Origin: an uncultured Lachnospiraceae bacterium
GTDB taxonomy: Bacteria; Bacillota; Clostridia; Lachnospirales; Lachnospiraceae
DNA: 64,000 nt
Assembly: GCA_910578885.1 (NCBI GenBank)
Contig: CAJTSH010000003.1
Location: forward strand, 1-64,000
Direction: 5' to 3'
Shown: positions 1-8,546 of the stretch, piece after piece
Layout: each line of letters opens with the position of its first letter
How positions within the stretch are numbered: the first letter of the stretch is position 1
Made by a program: the position numbers and the translations under genes
Notes under the pieces: model-generated
The model's database searches: none
The model's input: the letters and a program-made list of their open reading frames with translations, nothing else
Told to the model about the DNA's origin: nothing

Positions 1-318
1 GAGAAAAATGGAAAAAAGACAGAGGAATACCGGTATTACATCAGCAGCCTGAAAGGGGATATAGAAACCCTGAGCCGAGCGGTAAGGGGGCACTGGAGCA
101 TAGAGAGCATGCACTGGCATCTGGATGTGACGTTCCGTGAGGATGCAAATGCAACAATTGATAAAGTTTCCGCGCAGAATCTGAACATCATCCGGAAATG
201 GAGCTTAAGTATTTTGAAGATGATGGAACTTACAAAGAAGAATCTGTCAATGAAAAAGAAAAGATTTGTAATAAGCCTATTGCCAATCAAATATTTAGAA
301 GAGGTGTTGGAATTTTAA
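1..318 (+). CDS. ISAs1-family transposase, C-terminal part (5' end outside window)
   Basis: The frame is open from the first base, so only about the last 105 residues are visible. They contain the stretch RAVRGHWSIESMHWHLDVTF followed by RED, which is the conserved C-terminal segment of ISAs1-type DDE transposases and carries the last catalytic glutamate. The stop at 316-318 overlaps the end of the convergent, truncated exporter gene. This is consistent with the element having inserted into, or deleted into, that exporter. Family assignment is by recognised motif; the catalytic core upstream lies outside the window, so whether the element is intact cannot be judged. Confidence 0.85.
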   Translation, partial: EKNGKKTEEYRYYISSLKGDIETLSRAVRGHWSIESMHWHLDVTFREDANATIDKVSAQNLNIIRKWSLSILKMMELTKKNLSMKKKRFVISLLPIKYLEEVLEF

Positions 319-378
319 AAACGGTAATTATAGTAATTTGAGCAACAGAGATATTCATGCGTTTGTCGTGGTATTTCC
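1..378 (+). mobile_element. Right end of an ISAs1-type insertion sequence
   Basis: The region runs from the transposase fragment to the point, about 370-378, where homology of the minus-strand exporter to ABC ATPases breaks off. The last 15-18 codons read on the minus strand have no resemblance to an ABC domain and are taken to be insertion-sequence end. I could not identify the terminal inverted repeat because the other end is outside the window. Confidence 0.55.
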
Positions 379-1952
379 CCTTCCTCCGGCTCATAATATT
401 TTAGTAACAGTTTTGCGATTGTAGATTTTCCGCTTCCGCTTGCGCCTACCAATGCCACCTTCTTACCTTTCGGAATTGTAAAACTGATATTTTTCAGTAC
501 CGGCTTCCGGTTTCCATAGCGGAAGGTCACATTCTTGATTTCAATATCACCATCTATTTTTTCCAATTCCTGATACAGCTTTTCATCTGCCTGCACGTCT
601 GCCATAAGCATTGAAGCAGGATTTTCCTTGTCCAGCTTCTCCAGTACGGATTGCTCCCGCTCATAATCCAATATCTCAGCCATACGCTTCATGGAAATAT
701 TTGCTTCCTGAATCTTCAGCTGCAGACTCACCAGCCGTCCGACCGGATCCATAAAATAACCTGACAAAGTTATAAAAGCCATCATACTTCCCAGTGTAAT
801 ATCATTGTCAATTACCTGCATGATTCCAAAATACATGAGAACTAAATTTCCAACAGTTGATACCAGACTCGAAATAGCTCCCTGTACATTTGACAGCATT
901 CCTTCCTTTAGGCTGATACGCAGCGAACGGATATATTCTCTTTCTATATTTTCAAGTTCTGTTTCTTCATTGATTTTCTTATAAGGCTGTTTAAACACGA
1001 AAACCAGAAGGATACTGATAGCTGTCATAAACAGAATAATTACGAACAGCGTAGGATTCATCTTAAATAGAATCACGCCCGTAATCAGTGCCATTCCGAT
1101 ATCCATAATCAATGTAAGTGCAATATTCGTAAAAATGTCCTTAATTGCAAATGCATCTGAAAAACGTGTGATAATATCTCCAGTCTTCCGTGATGCAAAA
1201 AATTTCATCGGCAGCTTGTAAATATGATCAAAGTACCCCAACATCAACGGTATATCTATTTTTTGTGAAAGATACAGCATCATCCATTGCCGGACAAAAT
1301 CAATCACGACCTGCACAACTGCTATCACCGCAAATATAATCAACATCATAAGCAATGTATTTTCCAGCTTATACGGTAATATTTCATCCATAATAATTTT
1401 GTTGAATAATGATGATACGATTCCAAGTATGGTCAGAATAACAGACGCAAGTATGGAGTAGACAAATAATTTCTTCTGCGGAACAAGCAGACGGATAAAA
1501 CGCTCAAAAATCTTATCGCCTTTTGTTTTTCCGCCCACAAAAGCATTATTTGGTTTCAGAATCAACAATGCCCCGGTAAAGCTTTGATAGAATTCATCAA
1601 TTTCCATCCGAAGCAAATCCTTTGCCGGGTCACCAACAACTACATATTTTGATGTAATCTTAAACACAACCACAAAATGGCTGAGCCCCTCTTTCGTAAC
1701 TACATTTGCAACAGCAGGAAGCGTGTATCTGCTTAAGAAACCTTCTCTATCCACGCGAACCGCCTGGGAAGTGAATCCCAGCATATCCGCACATTTGCTA
1801 AGTCCCAATAAATTTGTTCCTTTAATATCCGTCCCCATCATATCACGCAGTCTGGTAATGGTAGTCTCCTTCTTGTAATGAAGACAGATCATTGCAAGAC
1901 ATGCCGCCGCACAATCTGTTGTATCCTGCTGTTTGACATATGTGTATCTCAT
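315..1952 (-). pseudogene. C39-peptidase bacteriocin/peptide ABC exporter, truncated in its ATPase domain
   Basis: The N-terminus carries a C39 cysteine protease domain (QQDTTDCAAACLAMIC, catalytic Cys; the following LSHFVVV and GDPAKD supply the His and Asp). About five membrane helices follow between roughly residues 155 and 420, then the start of the nucleotide-binding domain with Walker A GASGSGKST near residue 510. Such proteins cleave double-glycine leaders and export peptides. Here the ATPase stops just after KYYEPEEGEI and ends in unrelated residues. The signature motif, Walker B and H-loop are missing, so it cannot hydrolyse ATP as drawn. A start at 1952 is preferred because AAGGAG lies 5 nt upstream; a TTG at 1976 lacks a site. 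The cause is probably the adjoining insertion sequence. Confidence 0.85.
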
Positions 1953-2110
1953 TTGTACTCCTTTTTCTTTTGTCAATCCCTGTAAAACATGTAACTGCCA
2001 TCCTGAAAAGGTGCGCCACAGTATTTCAATCTCTCTGCATAAAAAACATCTGTTAATAGTCTTTGCAAATATACCTTATTTTCCTAATTATTACCATTAC
2101 TTTTTGATGT

Positions 2111-2140
2111 TAATTTTCGTTATTTTTCGTTGTTTTTTGT
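2111..2140. repeat. Three tandem 10-bp direct repeats between divergent genes
   Basis: Three consecutive 10-mers read TAATTTTCGT, TATTTTTCGT and TGTTTTTTGT. The unit length equals one helical turn, so a protein bound to each unit would lie on the same face of the DNA. They sit about 160 bp upstream of the truncated exporter start and about 100 bp upstream of the Spo0A-like gene promoter. This suggests a regulator-binding array, but no known consensus was recognised. Confidence 0.45.
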
Positions 2141-2237
2141 CATATACCTTTCTGATTCTTTCTGCTCATATCTCAAATTCATTATTTATTATCATTCAAG
2201 TCTTTTCGTAAAATACAAGAAACTCAACTTTTGGGGA

Positions 2238-2266
2238 TTGCTTTTTTTCACCCCTTACATTATAAT
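2238..2266 (+). promoter_or_regulatory. Sigma-A-type promoter of the Spo0A-like gene
   Basis: TTGCTT at 2238-2243 and a perfect TATAAT at 2261-2266 are separated by 17 bp, about 30 bp ahead of the ribosome binding site of the gene at 2299. Confidence 0.7.
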
Positions 2267-2298
2267 AAGTGCATAAATATACACGAGGAGAATGCGTT

Positions 2299-3084
2299 AT
2301 GAATCAAACACTTTCCATCTTATTAGTCGAAGGCGACCCCAAAGCATGTAAAGAAATCTGTAATTATATCAATACGCTTGACAATGTACAATTAAATGGC
2401 ATCACAAATGATTCCACCCAAGCTATTTCCCTTGTTCAAGACACTCTTCCGGAAGCTGTCATTTTAGAATTGGAATTACATCATGGCAGCGGCAATGGTT
2501 TCTTATTTTTGTCGGCTTTAAAGCAGCTAAAACTGGCAAAATCACCTTATATCTTAATTACCACAAACAACTCCAGTGATATCACTTATGAATATGCGAG
2601 GTGTCTAGGCGCAGACTTTATCATGTCAAAACACCAGTCCGGCTATTCTCCGCGGCAAGCTGTAGAATTCTTACAAATGATACACGAAAATATATTTTGG
2701 AGAACATCTGTCGATTCCGTTTCTATTCAATTACAAGAATCACCGGAACCAAACGAGAAAGAAATGATAATCAAAATTCAACGGGAACTGAATTCCGTTG
2801 GCATTAGTACCAAAGATTTAGGTTATCAATATTTGACTGACGCCATTCTTTCAGCTATAGACAATCCAGAAAATAATCTGGTCAGCTTCCTCAGCAAAAA
2901 ATACAGCAAAAGCGACACCAGCATTGAACGCGCTATGCAAAACGCTATCAGCCGCGCGTGGCGCACTTCAGATGTTAATTATCAGCTTACAAAATATACA
3001 GCCAAAATTTCCTCCGAGAAGGGCGTTCCTACGCTTATGGAATTTGTTTCTTATTATGTCAACAAGCTTAGAGTTGAAAAATAG
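2299..3084 (+). CDS. Spo0A-like response regulator with a degenerate receiver
   Basis: The protein has 261 residues. Residues 1-125 have the receiver-domain pattern (start ILLVEGDP, later ILITTNN with the conserved Thr and IMSKHQ with the conserved Lys). The phospho-acceptor position reads VILELELHHG, with Glu where Asp is expected. Residues about 150-261 match the Spo0A DNA-binding domain, including SIERAMQNAISRAW as the recognition region (compare RVERAIRHAIEVAW in Bacillus Spo0A). The Glu may mimic permanent phosphorylation. The start follows GAGGAG by 8 nt. The gene is divergent to the C39 exporter, so it may control peptide export rather than sporulation. This is a paralogue, not the master Spo0A; target genes are inference. 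Confidence 0.8.
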   Translation: MNQTLSILLVEGDPKACKEICNYINTLDNVQLNGITNDSTQAISLVQDTLPEAVILELELHHGSGNGFLFLSALKQLKLAKSPYILITTNNSSDITYEYARCLGADFIMSKHQSGYSPRQAVEFLQMIHENIFWRTSVDSVSIQLQESPEPNEKEMIIKIQRELNSVGISTKDLGYQYLTDAILSAIDNPENNLVSFLSKKYSKSDTSIERAMQNAISRAWRTSDVNYQLTKYTAKISSEKGVPTLMEFVSYYVNKLRVEK

Positions 3085-3089
3085 TTTAG

Positions 3090-3162
3090 AAGAGCCATAG
3101 AATTAAGCACTTCACAGTAACATGGTCTTTCCTAATTGTGCAAAAAGAAAGTGATTTAGCTG
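3090..3162 (+). repeat. Dispersed intergenic repeat, family 1, copy 1
   Basis: The segment shares about 35 of 40 bases with 16805-16848, including CACTTCACAG and GGTCTTTCCTA. It lies in the gap between convergent genes. Its 3' part overlaps the hairpin at 3151-3184. Confidence 0.55.
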
Positions 3163-3184
3163 TCCACAAGAACGGCTAAATCAC
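3151..3184 (-). terminator. Rho-independent terminator of the MATE gene
   Basis: Perfect 10-bp arms GTGATTTAGC and GCTAAATCAC enclose a 14-nt loop. On the minus strand the hairpin is followed by TTTCTTTTTG, matching termination of the gene ending at 3193. Confidence 0.75.
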
Positions 3185-3192
3185 CAGACTAT

Positions 3193-4533
3193 CTATTCTT
3201 CCTCCCTCCCCCAGTTCCTCATCCACCTTTTCTTCTTATAAAAATATATCGCAAAAAAGCTCCCCACGCACCATCCAATCGGCCACGCAAACCAGATTGC
3301 ATTGCTCCCGAACGGCGCAAGGATATAGGCAAACGCCACTCTAAAAATCAAATCAGAGAACGTCGTAACCATAAATTCCTTCATTGAGGCAGATGCCTTT
3401 AAAATATTGTCGCAGATGAATTTCATCATCAGAATCAGATAACTTGGAGAAACAATCCAAAGAAACATTACTCCGGTCTCCACGGCAACTGCATCCGTCT
3501 CCTGCAAAAAGAGCCTTACCAGAAATTTCGCCCCCAAAATACAGACCAATACACAAGGCACAATATAGATATAGATCATCCGCCTTGCAGCCTGAAAGCC
3601 TTCGAATACACGGTCGATTTTCCCGGCTCCCAGATTCTGCGCTGCAAAGCTGCCCAGACCATTCCCGAAACTAAAAGAACAGGTAATAATGAACGTACTG
3701 ATTTTCAGTCCGACATTATATCCCGCAATCACATCGGAGCCATAGCTGTTGATAACAGACTGCACGAAAAGATTTCCGACCGACACAAAGCTCTGCTGGC
3801 AGATGCCCGGAAACGCAATCGTAGAAATACGCCCCAGCATAGGGAACGAGAACTTTTCCCATTCTCCGCTCAGATGAAGATTCTTGATATAAAACAATAA
3901 AAGCACAAAGGATACCACCGCCGAAACGCCCTGCGCCAAAAAGGTCGCCCAGCCAACTCCGGCTACTCCCATATTGAAATTTACAACAAATACAACGTCC
4001 AATATGATATTCCCTACGGAAGAGCCGATAAGCAGAAATAACGGAATCTGTGAATTTCCAAGCGCTTGAAAAATTCCGGTCACTACATTATAGAGAAACA
4101 GAAAGACCAGACCATAAATATAGATATCCAGATAGGTTGCAGAATCTTTCATAATATTATCCGGCGTTCCCAAAAAGCGCAGCAATTCTTCGCTTGCCAT
4201 TTTTCCAATTACCGTTAAAACCGCACTGATTGCTGCCATTGTGAGCAATGCTGTAGAGACCGCCGTCTTTAATTCCCCGTACCGCTTTGCGCCAAAGAGC
4301 TGAGAAATCACCACGGAAGCGCCCATGCTGCTTCCAATTGCCACCGCCATAAAAATCATCGTAATCGGATACGAGACTCCAACCGCCGCCAATGCGTCCT
4401 TTCCGATAGCACGCCCGGCAATCACACTGTCAAATATTGTATAAAGCTGTTGGAATACTGCGCTGACAAACAGCGGGATGATAAAACCAATCAGCAGTTT
4501 TCCCGGCTTCCCGGTCGTCATATCGTTTTTCAT
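3193..4533 (-). CDS. MATE-family multidrug/organic-cation antiporter
   Basis: At 446 residues with about twelve hydrophobic helices it has the usual size of this family. The N-terminus (LLIGFIIPLFVSAVFQQLYT, then DSVIAGRAIG) is the conserved MATE entry segment and the motif recurs in the second half after residue 230, reflecting the internal duplication. Such transporters exchange Na+ or H+ for cationic drugs or metabolites across the cytoplasmic membrane; the substrate here cannot be told. AGGAAGGA lies 9 nt before the ATG. It stands downstream of the aminotransferase gene but is separated from it by a terminator, so it is probably transcribed on its own. Confidence 0.88.
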   Translation of the reverse strand: MKNDMTTGKPGKLLIGFIIPLFVSAVFQQLYTIFDSVIAGRAIGKDALAAVGVSYPITMIFMAVAIGSSMGASVVISQLFGAKRYGELKTAVSTALLTMAAISAVLTVIGKMASEELLRFLGTPDNIMKDSATYLDIYIYGLVFLFLYNVVTGIFQALGNSQIPLFLLIGSSVGNIILDVVFVVNFNMGVAGVGWATFLAQGVSAVVSFVLLLFYIKNLHLSGEWEKFSFPMLGRISTIAFPGICQQSFVSVGNLFVQSVINSYGSDVIAGYNVGLKISTFIITCSFSFGNGLGSFAAQNLGAGKIDRVFEGFQAARRMIYIYIVPCVLVCILGAKFLVRLFLQETDAVAVETGVMFLWIVSPSYLILMMKFICDNILKASASMKEFMVTTFSDLIFRVAFAYILAPFGSNAIWFAWPIGWCVGSFFAIYFYKKKRWMRNWGREEE

Positions 4534-4586
4534 TTTGCAAATCCTTCCTTTCTGGTTTTGACGCCCGAATCAGTTTTACGTAGCAA

Positions 4587-4623
4587 AATCCATAGCATTC
4601 TCTTTCCGATTCTGCTATGGATT
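4587..4623 (-). terminator. Terminator of the aspartate aminotransferase-like gene
   Basis: Arms of 11 bp (AATCCATAGCA and TGCTATGGATT) enclose a 15-nt loop. On the minus strand the stem runs into TTTTGC, just downstream of the stop at 4668. Confidence 0.65.
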
Positions 4624-4667
4624 CTGAATCTTTTTGCTTTTCTACAGCAAATATCAAACGATTGTAA

Positions 4668-5954
4668 TTATTTTTCAGCAAGCAATTTTTCAATACTCGC
4701 TAATTTCACACAGATAATAAATATCTCTGTAGCCGTCTTCAACTCATCCAAAGTCGGATAAGTCGGTGCAATACGGATAACGGAATCCAACGGGTCTTTC
4801 CCATATGGATAAGGCGCGCCCGCCGGCGTCATGGCCACGCCTGCCTCCTTTGCCTTTGCAATAATACTTTTTGCACAGCCTTCCAGCGCCTCAAAGGTAA
4901 TAAAATATCCTCCCTTCGGGGAAATCCAGCTTCCGATTTCCGCTCCTGCAAGCTCCTCGTCAAACAACTTTGTAATCATCTCGAATTTCGGACGGATACT
5001 TTCCGCATGCTTCATCATATGTGCGCGCATACCGTCTATATCCTTAAAATACCGTACATGGCGGAGCTGATTCATCTTATCAAATCCAATGGTCTGGATG
5101 GAAAGCTGCTTTACAATCTCCTCCACATTCGCCTTGGAAGCTGCGATTGCCGCAATTCCTGCGCCCGGGAAGCTGACCTTCGAAGTAGAGCAGAACTCAT
5201 ATACCATATCCGGATTTCCGGCTTTCTCACACTCGCCGATGATATCTAAAATCTCAGCCTGCTCATCCTCATATAAATGATGTACTGCATAAGCGTTGTC
5301 CCAATAGATACGGAAATCTTTTGCAGCCGGCTTTAAATTTGCAAAACGCCGTACTGTCTCATCCGAATAAACAATGCCCTGCGGATTGGAGTATTTCGGA
5401 ACGCACCAGATTCCCTTGATGCTCTCGTCCGAGTTTACAAGCTCTTCCACCATATCCATATCCGGTCCTTCCGGCGTCATCGGAACATTGACCATCTCCA
5501 CGCCGAAATACTCGGTTACACTGAAATGCCTGTCATATCCCGGAACCGGACATAAGAATTTCACCTTATCCAGCTTACACCAAGGCGTATTTCCCATGAC
5601 TCCGTGTGTAAAGGAGCGGGATACCGTATCATACATGACATTCAGACTGGAATTGCCGTAAATAATCACATTTTCCGGCTTCGTTTCAATCATATCCGCA
5701 AGAAGCCGCTTTGCTTCTGCCAGACCGTCCACAACGCCGTAATTTCTGCAATCTTCACCGTTCTCACTCATGTAATCCGCACTGCCATGCAGCACGTCTA
5801 ACATTGGCATCGTGAAATCTACCTGCTCAGCCGCCGGCTTTCCTCTTGCCATATTCAAGGACAATCCCATGCCTTTGAATTTTGCATACTCTTTTTCCAG
5901 ACCTTCTTTGATTTCCAACAATTCTTCTTTGGACATTTTCTGATAAGACTGCAT
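4668..5954 (-). CDS. Aspartate aminotransferase-like PLP enzyme (class I/II)
   Basis: The 428-residue protein belongs to the fold-type I aminotransferase subgroup that is annotated as aspartate aminotransferase in Clostridia. Visible landmarks are the N-terminal LNMARGKPA substrate loop, YGNSS in the cofactor phosphate region, KYSNPQG, the aspartate in YWDNAYAV that contacts the pyridine nitrogen, and STSKVSFPGAG with the Schiff-base lysine. The C-terminal DSVIRIAPTYP contains the arginine that binds the substrate carboxylate. It should transfer the amino group of aspartate or glutamate to a 2-oxoacid in the cytoplasm; exact acceptor unknown. AGGAGGAG lies 8 nt before the ATG. No operon partner is evident. 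Confidence 0.82.
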   Translation of the reverse strand: MQSYQKMSKEELLEIKEGLEKEYAKFKGMGLSLNMARGKPAAEQVDFTMPMLDVLHGSADYMSENGEDCRNYGVVDGLAEAKRLLADMIETKPENVIIYGNSSLNVMYDTVSRSFTHGVMGNTPWCKLDKVKFLCPVPGYDRHFSVTEYFGVEMVNVPMTPEGPDMDMVEELVNSDESIKGIWCVPKYSNPQGIVYSDETVRRFANLKPAAKDFRIYWDNAYAVHHLYEDEQAEILDIIGECEKAGNPDMVYEFCSTSKVSFPGAGIAAIAASKANVEEIVKQLSIQTIGFDKMNQLRHVRYFKDIDGMRAHMMKHAESIRPKFEMITKLFDEELAGAEIGSWISPKGGYFITFEALEGCAKSIIAKAKEAGVAMTPAGAPYPYGKDPLDSVIRIAPTYPTLDELKTATEIFIICVKLASIEKLLAEK

Positions 5955-6057
5955 CTTATACTCCTCCTGTCATCTGTAATCTTTTTTCATCATATTCACT
6001 CTTTTAAAAGAGGTTTCTTCCTTATTTAATATTTCTTAAATACGCAGAGCCTTTGTT

Positions 6058-7404
6058 CTATGACAAGGCTTGCGTATGTAAAAACTCCAGCCATTCCTTT
6101 ATCCGCTTTTCATAACCGTTTTCCGTCGGTTCATAGAACCGTCTTCCCGTCAAGCCGTCCGGCAGATACTGCTGTGCAACGTAGTGGTTCGGATAATTAT
6201 GTGCGTATTGATAACCATCTCCATGCCCTAACTTTGCCGCTCCCTTATAATGAGCATCCTGTAAATGTACCGGAATAGGAGCCGTCTTGGTGGTTCTCAC
6301 CGCCTCGTTTGCCGCAAAGATCGCTTCGCTCGCAGCATTGCTTTTCGGTGCGCTTGCCACATAAGTGACTGCCTGCGACAGAATAATCTGCGCTTCCGGC
6401 ATTCCGATACGCTCTACTGCCTGTGCTGCCGACACGGCAACCGTCAATGCATTGGGATCTGCATTCCCCACGTCCTCCGAAGCGCAAATCATAATTCTTC
6501 TTGCGATAAACCGGATATCTTCTCCTGCATACAGCATCCGCGCCAAGTAATAAACCGCCGCATCCGGATCGGAGCCGCGCATACTCTTGATAAAAGCCGA
6601 AATCGTATCATAATGATTATCTCCGGTTTTGTCATATCTTACTACACGCTTCTGGATACATTCCTCCGCCACCGAAAGGGTGATATGGATTTTCCCGTCG
6701 TCAGACCTCGGCGTTGTCAGCACTCCCAGTTCGATTGCTGTCAATGCCGCCCTCGCATCCCCGTTGGACACATCCGCAAGAAATTCAAGCGCTTCCTCCT
6801 CTAACACGGCGTCATAAATTCCCATGCCCTTCTCGCGGTCTGTAATTGCACGGATAAGAAGCGTCGATATATCTTCTTTCTCCAACGCTTTCAGTTCAAA
6901 AATTATGGAACGCGACAGCAGCGCTCCGTTTACCTCAAAATAAGGATTCTCCGTAGTAGCGCCGATCAATATGACCGTCCCATCCTCCACAAACGGCAGA
7001 AGATAGTCCTGCTGCCCCTTGTTAAAACGGTGAATCTCATCAATAAAGAGTATGGTCTTTTTCCCATACATACCTTGATTATTCTTCGCCGCCGTCACCA
7101 CTTCTTCCATGTCCTTCTTTCCTGCCGAGGTCGCATTGATCTGCCGAAACTCAGCGCTGGTGGTACTTGCAATCACCTTGGCGAGCGTAGTCTTACCGGT
7201 TCCCGGCGGTCCATAGAAAATGATAGAACTCAGTTTATCCGCTGAAATCGCCCGGTACAATAGCTTGTCCTTTCCTATGATGTGCCGCTGTCCCACCACT
7301 TCATCCAATGTCGTGGGGCGCAGCCTTGATGCAAGCGGAGACTCCTTTTCCTGATTCTGCTGCCGCATATAGTCAAATAAATCCATCTTATTCCACCCTG
7401 TCAC
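6058..7404 (-). CDS. rarA: Replication-associated recombination protein A (MgsA/RarA AAA+ ATPase)
   Basis: This AAA+ ATPase of about 448 residues acts at stalled replication forks and is related to clamp-loader subunits. It shows RPTTLDEVVGQRHI, Walker A GPPGTGKTT, Walker B LFIDEIHRFNKGQQD, sensor 1 GATTENPYFEVN and the C-terminal tetramerisation region with HLQDAHYKGAAKLGHG. The start is uncertain: the GTG at 7404 has GGAG only 3 nt away, while the ATG at 7386 (giving MDLFDYM, the more usual N-terminus) has GGTGG 6 nt upstream. Length and motif set are normal for the family. The gene stands alone, behind an AT-rich gap with a possible promoter. Confidence 0.92.
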   Translation of the reverse strand: MTGWNKMDLFDYMRQQNQEKESPLASRLRPTTLDEVVGQRHIIGKDKLLYRAISADKLSSIIFYGPPGTGKTTLAKVIASTTSAEFRQINATSAGKKDMEEVVTAAKNNQGMYGKKTILFIDEIHRFNKGQQDYLLPFVEDGTVILIGATTENPYFEVNGALLSRSIIFELKALEKEDISTLLIRAITDREKGMGIYDAVLEEEALEFLADVSNGDARAALTAIELGVLTTPRSDDGKIHITLSVAEECIQKRVVRYDKTGDNHYDTISAFIKSMRGSDPDAAVYYLARMLYAGEDIRFIARRIMICASEDVGNADPNALTVAVSAAQAVERIGMPEAQIILSQAVTYVASAPKSNAASEAIFAANEAVRTTKTAPIPVHLQDAHYKGAAKLGHGDGYQYAHNYPNHYVAQQYLPDGLTGRRFYEPTENGYEKRIKEWLEFLHTQALS

Positions 7405-7562
7405 TTTCTCCTCTTCCGCACTCGGTTTTGGAAGACATTCTTGGCATATTTTGCATGATTTGAATTGTCATCCTTCATTTTCAAAACTTTTCATGCCGGT
7501 TTTCTTGTTTTTTTCATTTGTTTATGACAGTTTTTCATTTAAATTATTCATTTCCTTAATAT

Positions 7563-7591
7563 AAGATACATGAAAAAATGGATTTTTGCAA
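7563..7591 (-). promoter_or_regulatory. Possible sigma-A promoter for rarA
   Basis: On the minus strand TTGCAA (7591-7586) and TATCTT (7568-7563) are spaced 17 bp apart. The match is moderate and the leader would be about 150 nt. Confidence 0.35.
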
Positions 7592-7633
7592 CCCCATATA
7601 TATTTTTTGTGTATCAACAGGAAAATAAAACCG

Positions 7634-8365
7634 TCATTCCAACAGCAGTTCGTCAACCGTTACAAACTCATACCCCTGTCCCTGCAGGATATCTATAATC
7701 TCCATTGCTGCCGCAATACTTGTCGCATACTCATCATGCAGTAAAATAATATCATTATCCTCCACTTTCGTCACAACCCGATTTACCACTTTCCCTGTGT
7801 TCTTAATGGACCAGTCTCTGGGATCCACATCCCAAAGCACTTCTATCATGTCCATTTCTGCATCCAGATTTTTCTTATAGCTTCCGAAAGGCGGGCGCAG
7901 ATATTCCGGCGCAGTCCCAGTAATCTGCTTAATCGCATCGTTTGTCTTGTTAATCTGCTCACAGGCATCCTTCTCGGACATCTCGCTCAAATTCACATGA
8001 TCGTAAGAATGGTTCCCCAGAAGATGCCCCTCCTCATAAATCCTCTTAACAATCTCAGGGTTCTGCTCGACTTTTTTTCCAATCAAAAAGAAGGTTGCCT
8101 TGACTCCTCTCACGGCAAGTCCGTCCAACAGCTCTTCCGTATAACATTCGTTTGGGCCGTCGTCAAATGTCAGCGCTACTTTTTTCAACTCTGCCCCGCT
8201 TTCTGTCCCGTTCTCCGCCTGCACGCCCTCAACTTTATCACTTTCCACGGAATGCAGCGTCTCATCAACCAGCTCCTTGTCCCCACACGCTTTCCTTCCG
8301 CCAAACAATAATACCGCCAATAAAACAAGTTCGATTGAAATAAGGAATGGATACATTTTTTTCAT
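7634..8365 (-). CDS. Membrane-anchored polysaccharide deacetylase (NodB domain)
   Basis: Residues 5-22 form a signal anchor. The NodB homology domain then shows all five motifs: TFDDGP near residue 66, GNHSYDH with the metal-binding histidines, RPPFGSY, DVDPRDW and ILLHDEY. Such enzymes are metal-dependent and remove N-acetyl groups from peptidoglycan or other cell-surface glycans outside the membrane. The frame is open to 8509, but the ATG at 8365 gives a clean MKKM signal start; AGGAG is 12 nt upstream, so the ATG at 8356 is not excluded. It is separated from the upstream MCP gene by a terminator. Substrate unknown. Confidence 0.85.
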   Translation of the reverse strand: MKKMYPFLISIELVLLAVLLFGGRKACGDKELVDETLHSVESDKVEGVQAENGTESGAELKKVALTFDDGPNECYTEELLDGLAVRGVKATFFLIGKKVEQNPEIVKRIYEEGHLLGNHSYDHVNLSEMSEKDACEQINKTNDAIKQITGTAPEYLRPPFGSYKKNLDAEMDMIEVLWDVDPRDWSIKNTGKVVNRVVTKVEDNDIILLHDEYATSIAAAMEIIDILQGQGYEFVTVDELLLE

Positions 8366-8464
8366 ACAGTATGTATACTCCTGGCTTCCTACGTTCTGTT
8401 TCCAATATATGCCGGTACTTTTGTCCGTATATCTACAAAATCCACATTCCGAAAAAGTGTTTTT

Positions 8465-8497
8465 CAGCGACAAGGCCTTTCCTAATGATATAAAAAG
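8465..8497 (+). repeat. Dispersed intergenic repeat, family 1, short copy
   Basis: It contains CAAGGCCTTTCCTAATGATA followed by TAAAAAG, nearly the same as the 3' half of the complete copy at 16787-16858. It lies directly next to the terminator at 8500-8532. Confidence 0.45.
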
Positions 8498-8499
8498 TT

Positions 8500-8532
8500 C
8501 GGGCGTCAAAAGCCATACCCTTTTAACACCCG
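8500..8532 (-). terminator. Terminator of the FIST-MCP operon
   Basis: Arms of 13 nt starting CGGGCGTCAAAAG pair with CTTTTAACACCCG, with two G-U pairs in RNA. On the minus strand the hairpin is followed by AACTTTTTA, 15 bp after the MCP stop. Confidence 0.65.
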
Positions 8533-8546
8533 AATCCTGTCTTCCA

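Noticed and set aside
1953..2110. A double-glycine peptide precursor gene beside the C39 exporter
   Set aside because: No short frame with a ribosome binding site and a Gly-Gly leader was found on either strand of this gap.
5999..6012. Perfect palindrome CTCTTTTAAAAGAG upstream of the aminotransferase
   Set aside because: Short, AT-rich and without promoter elements nearby; such palindromes are expected by chance.
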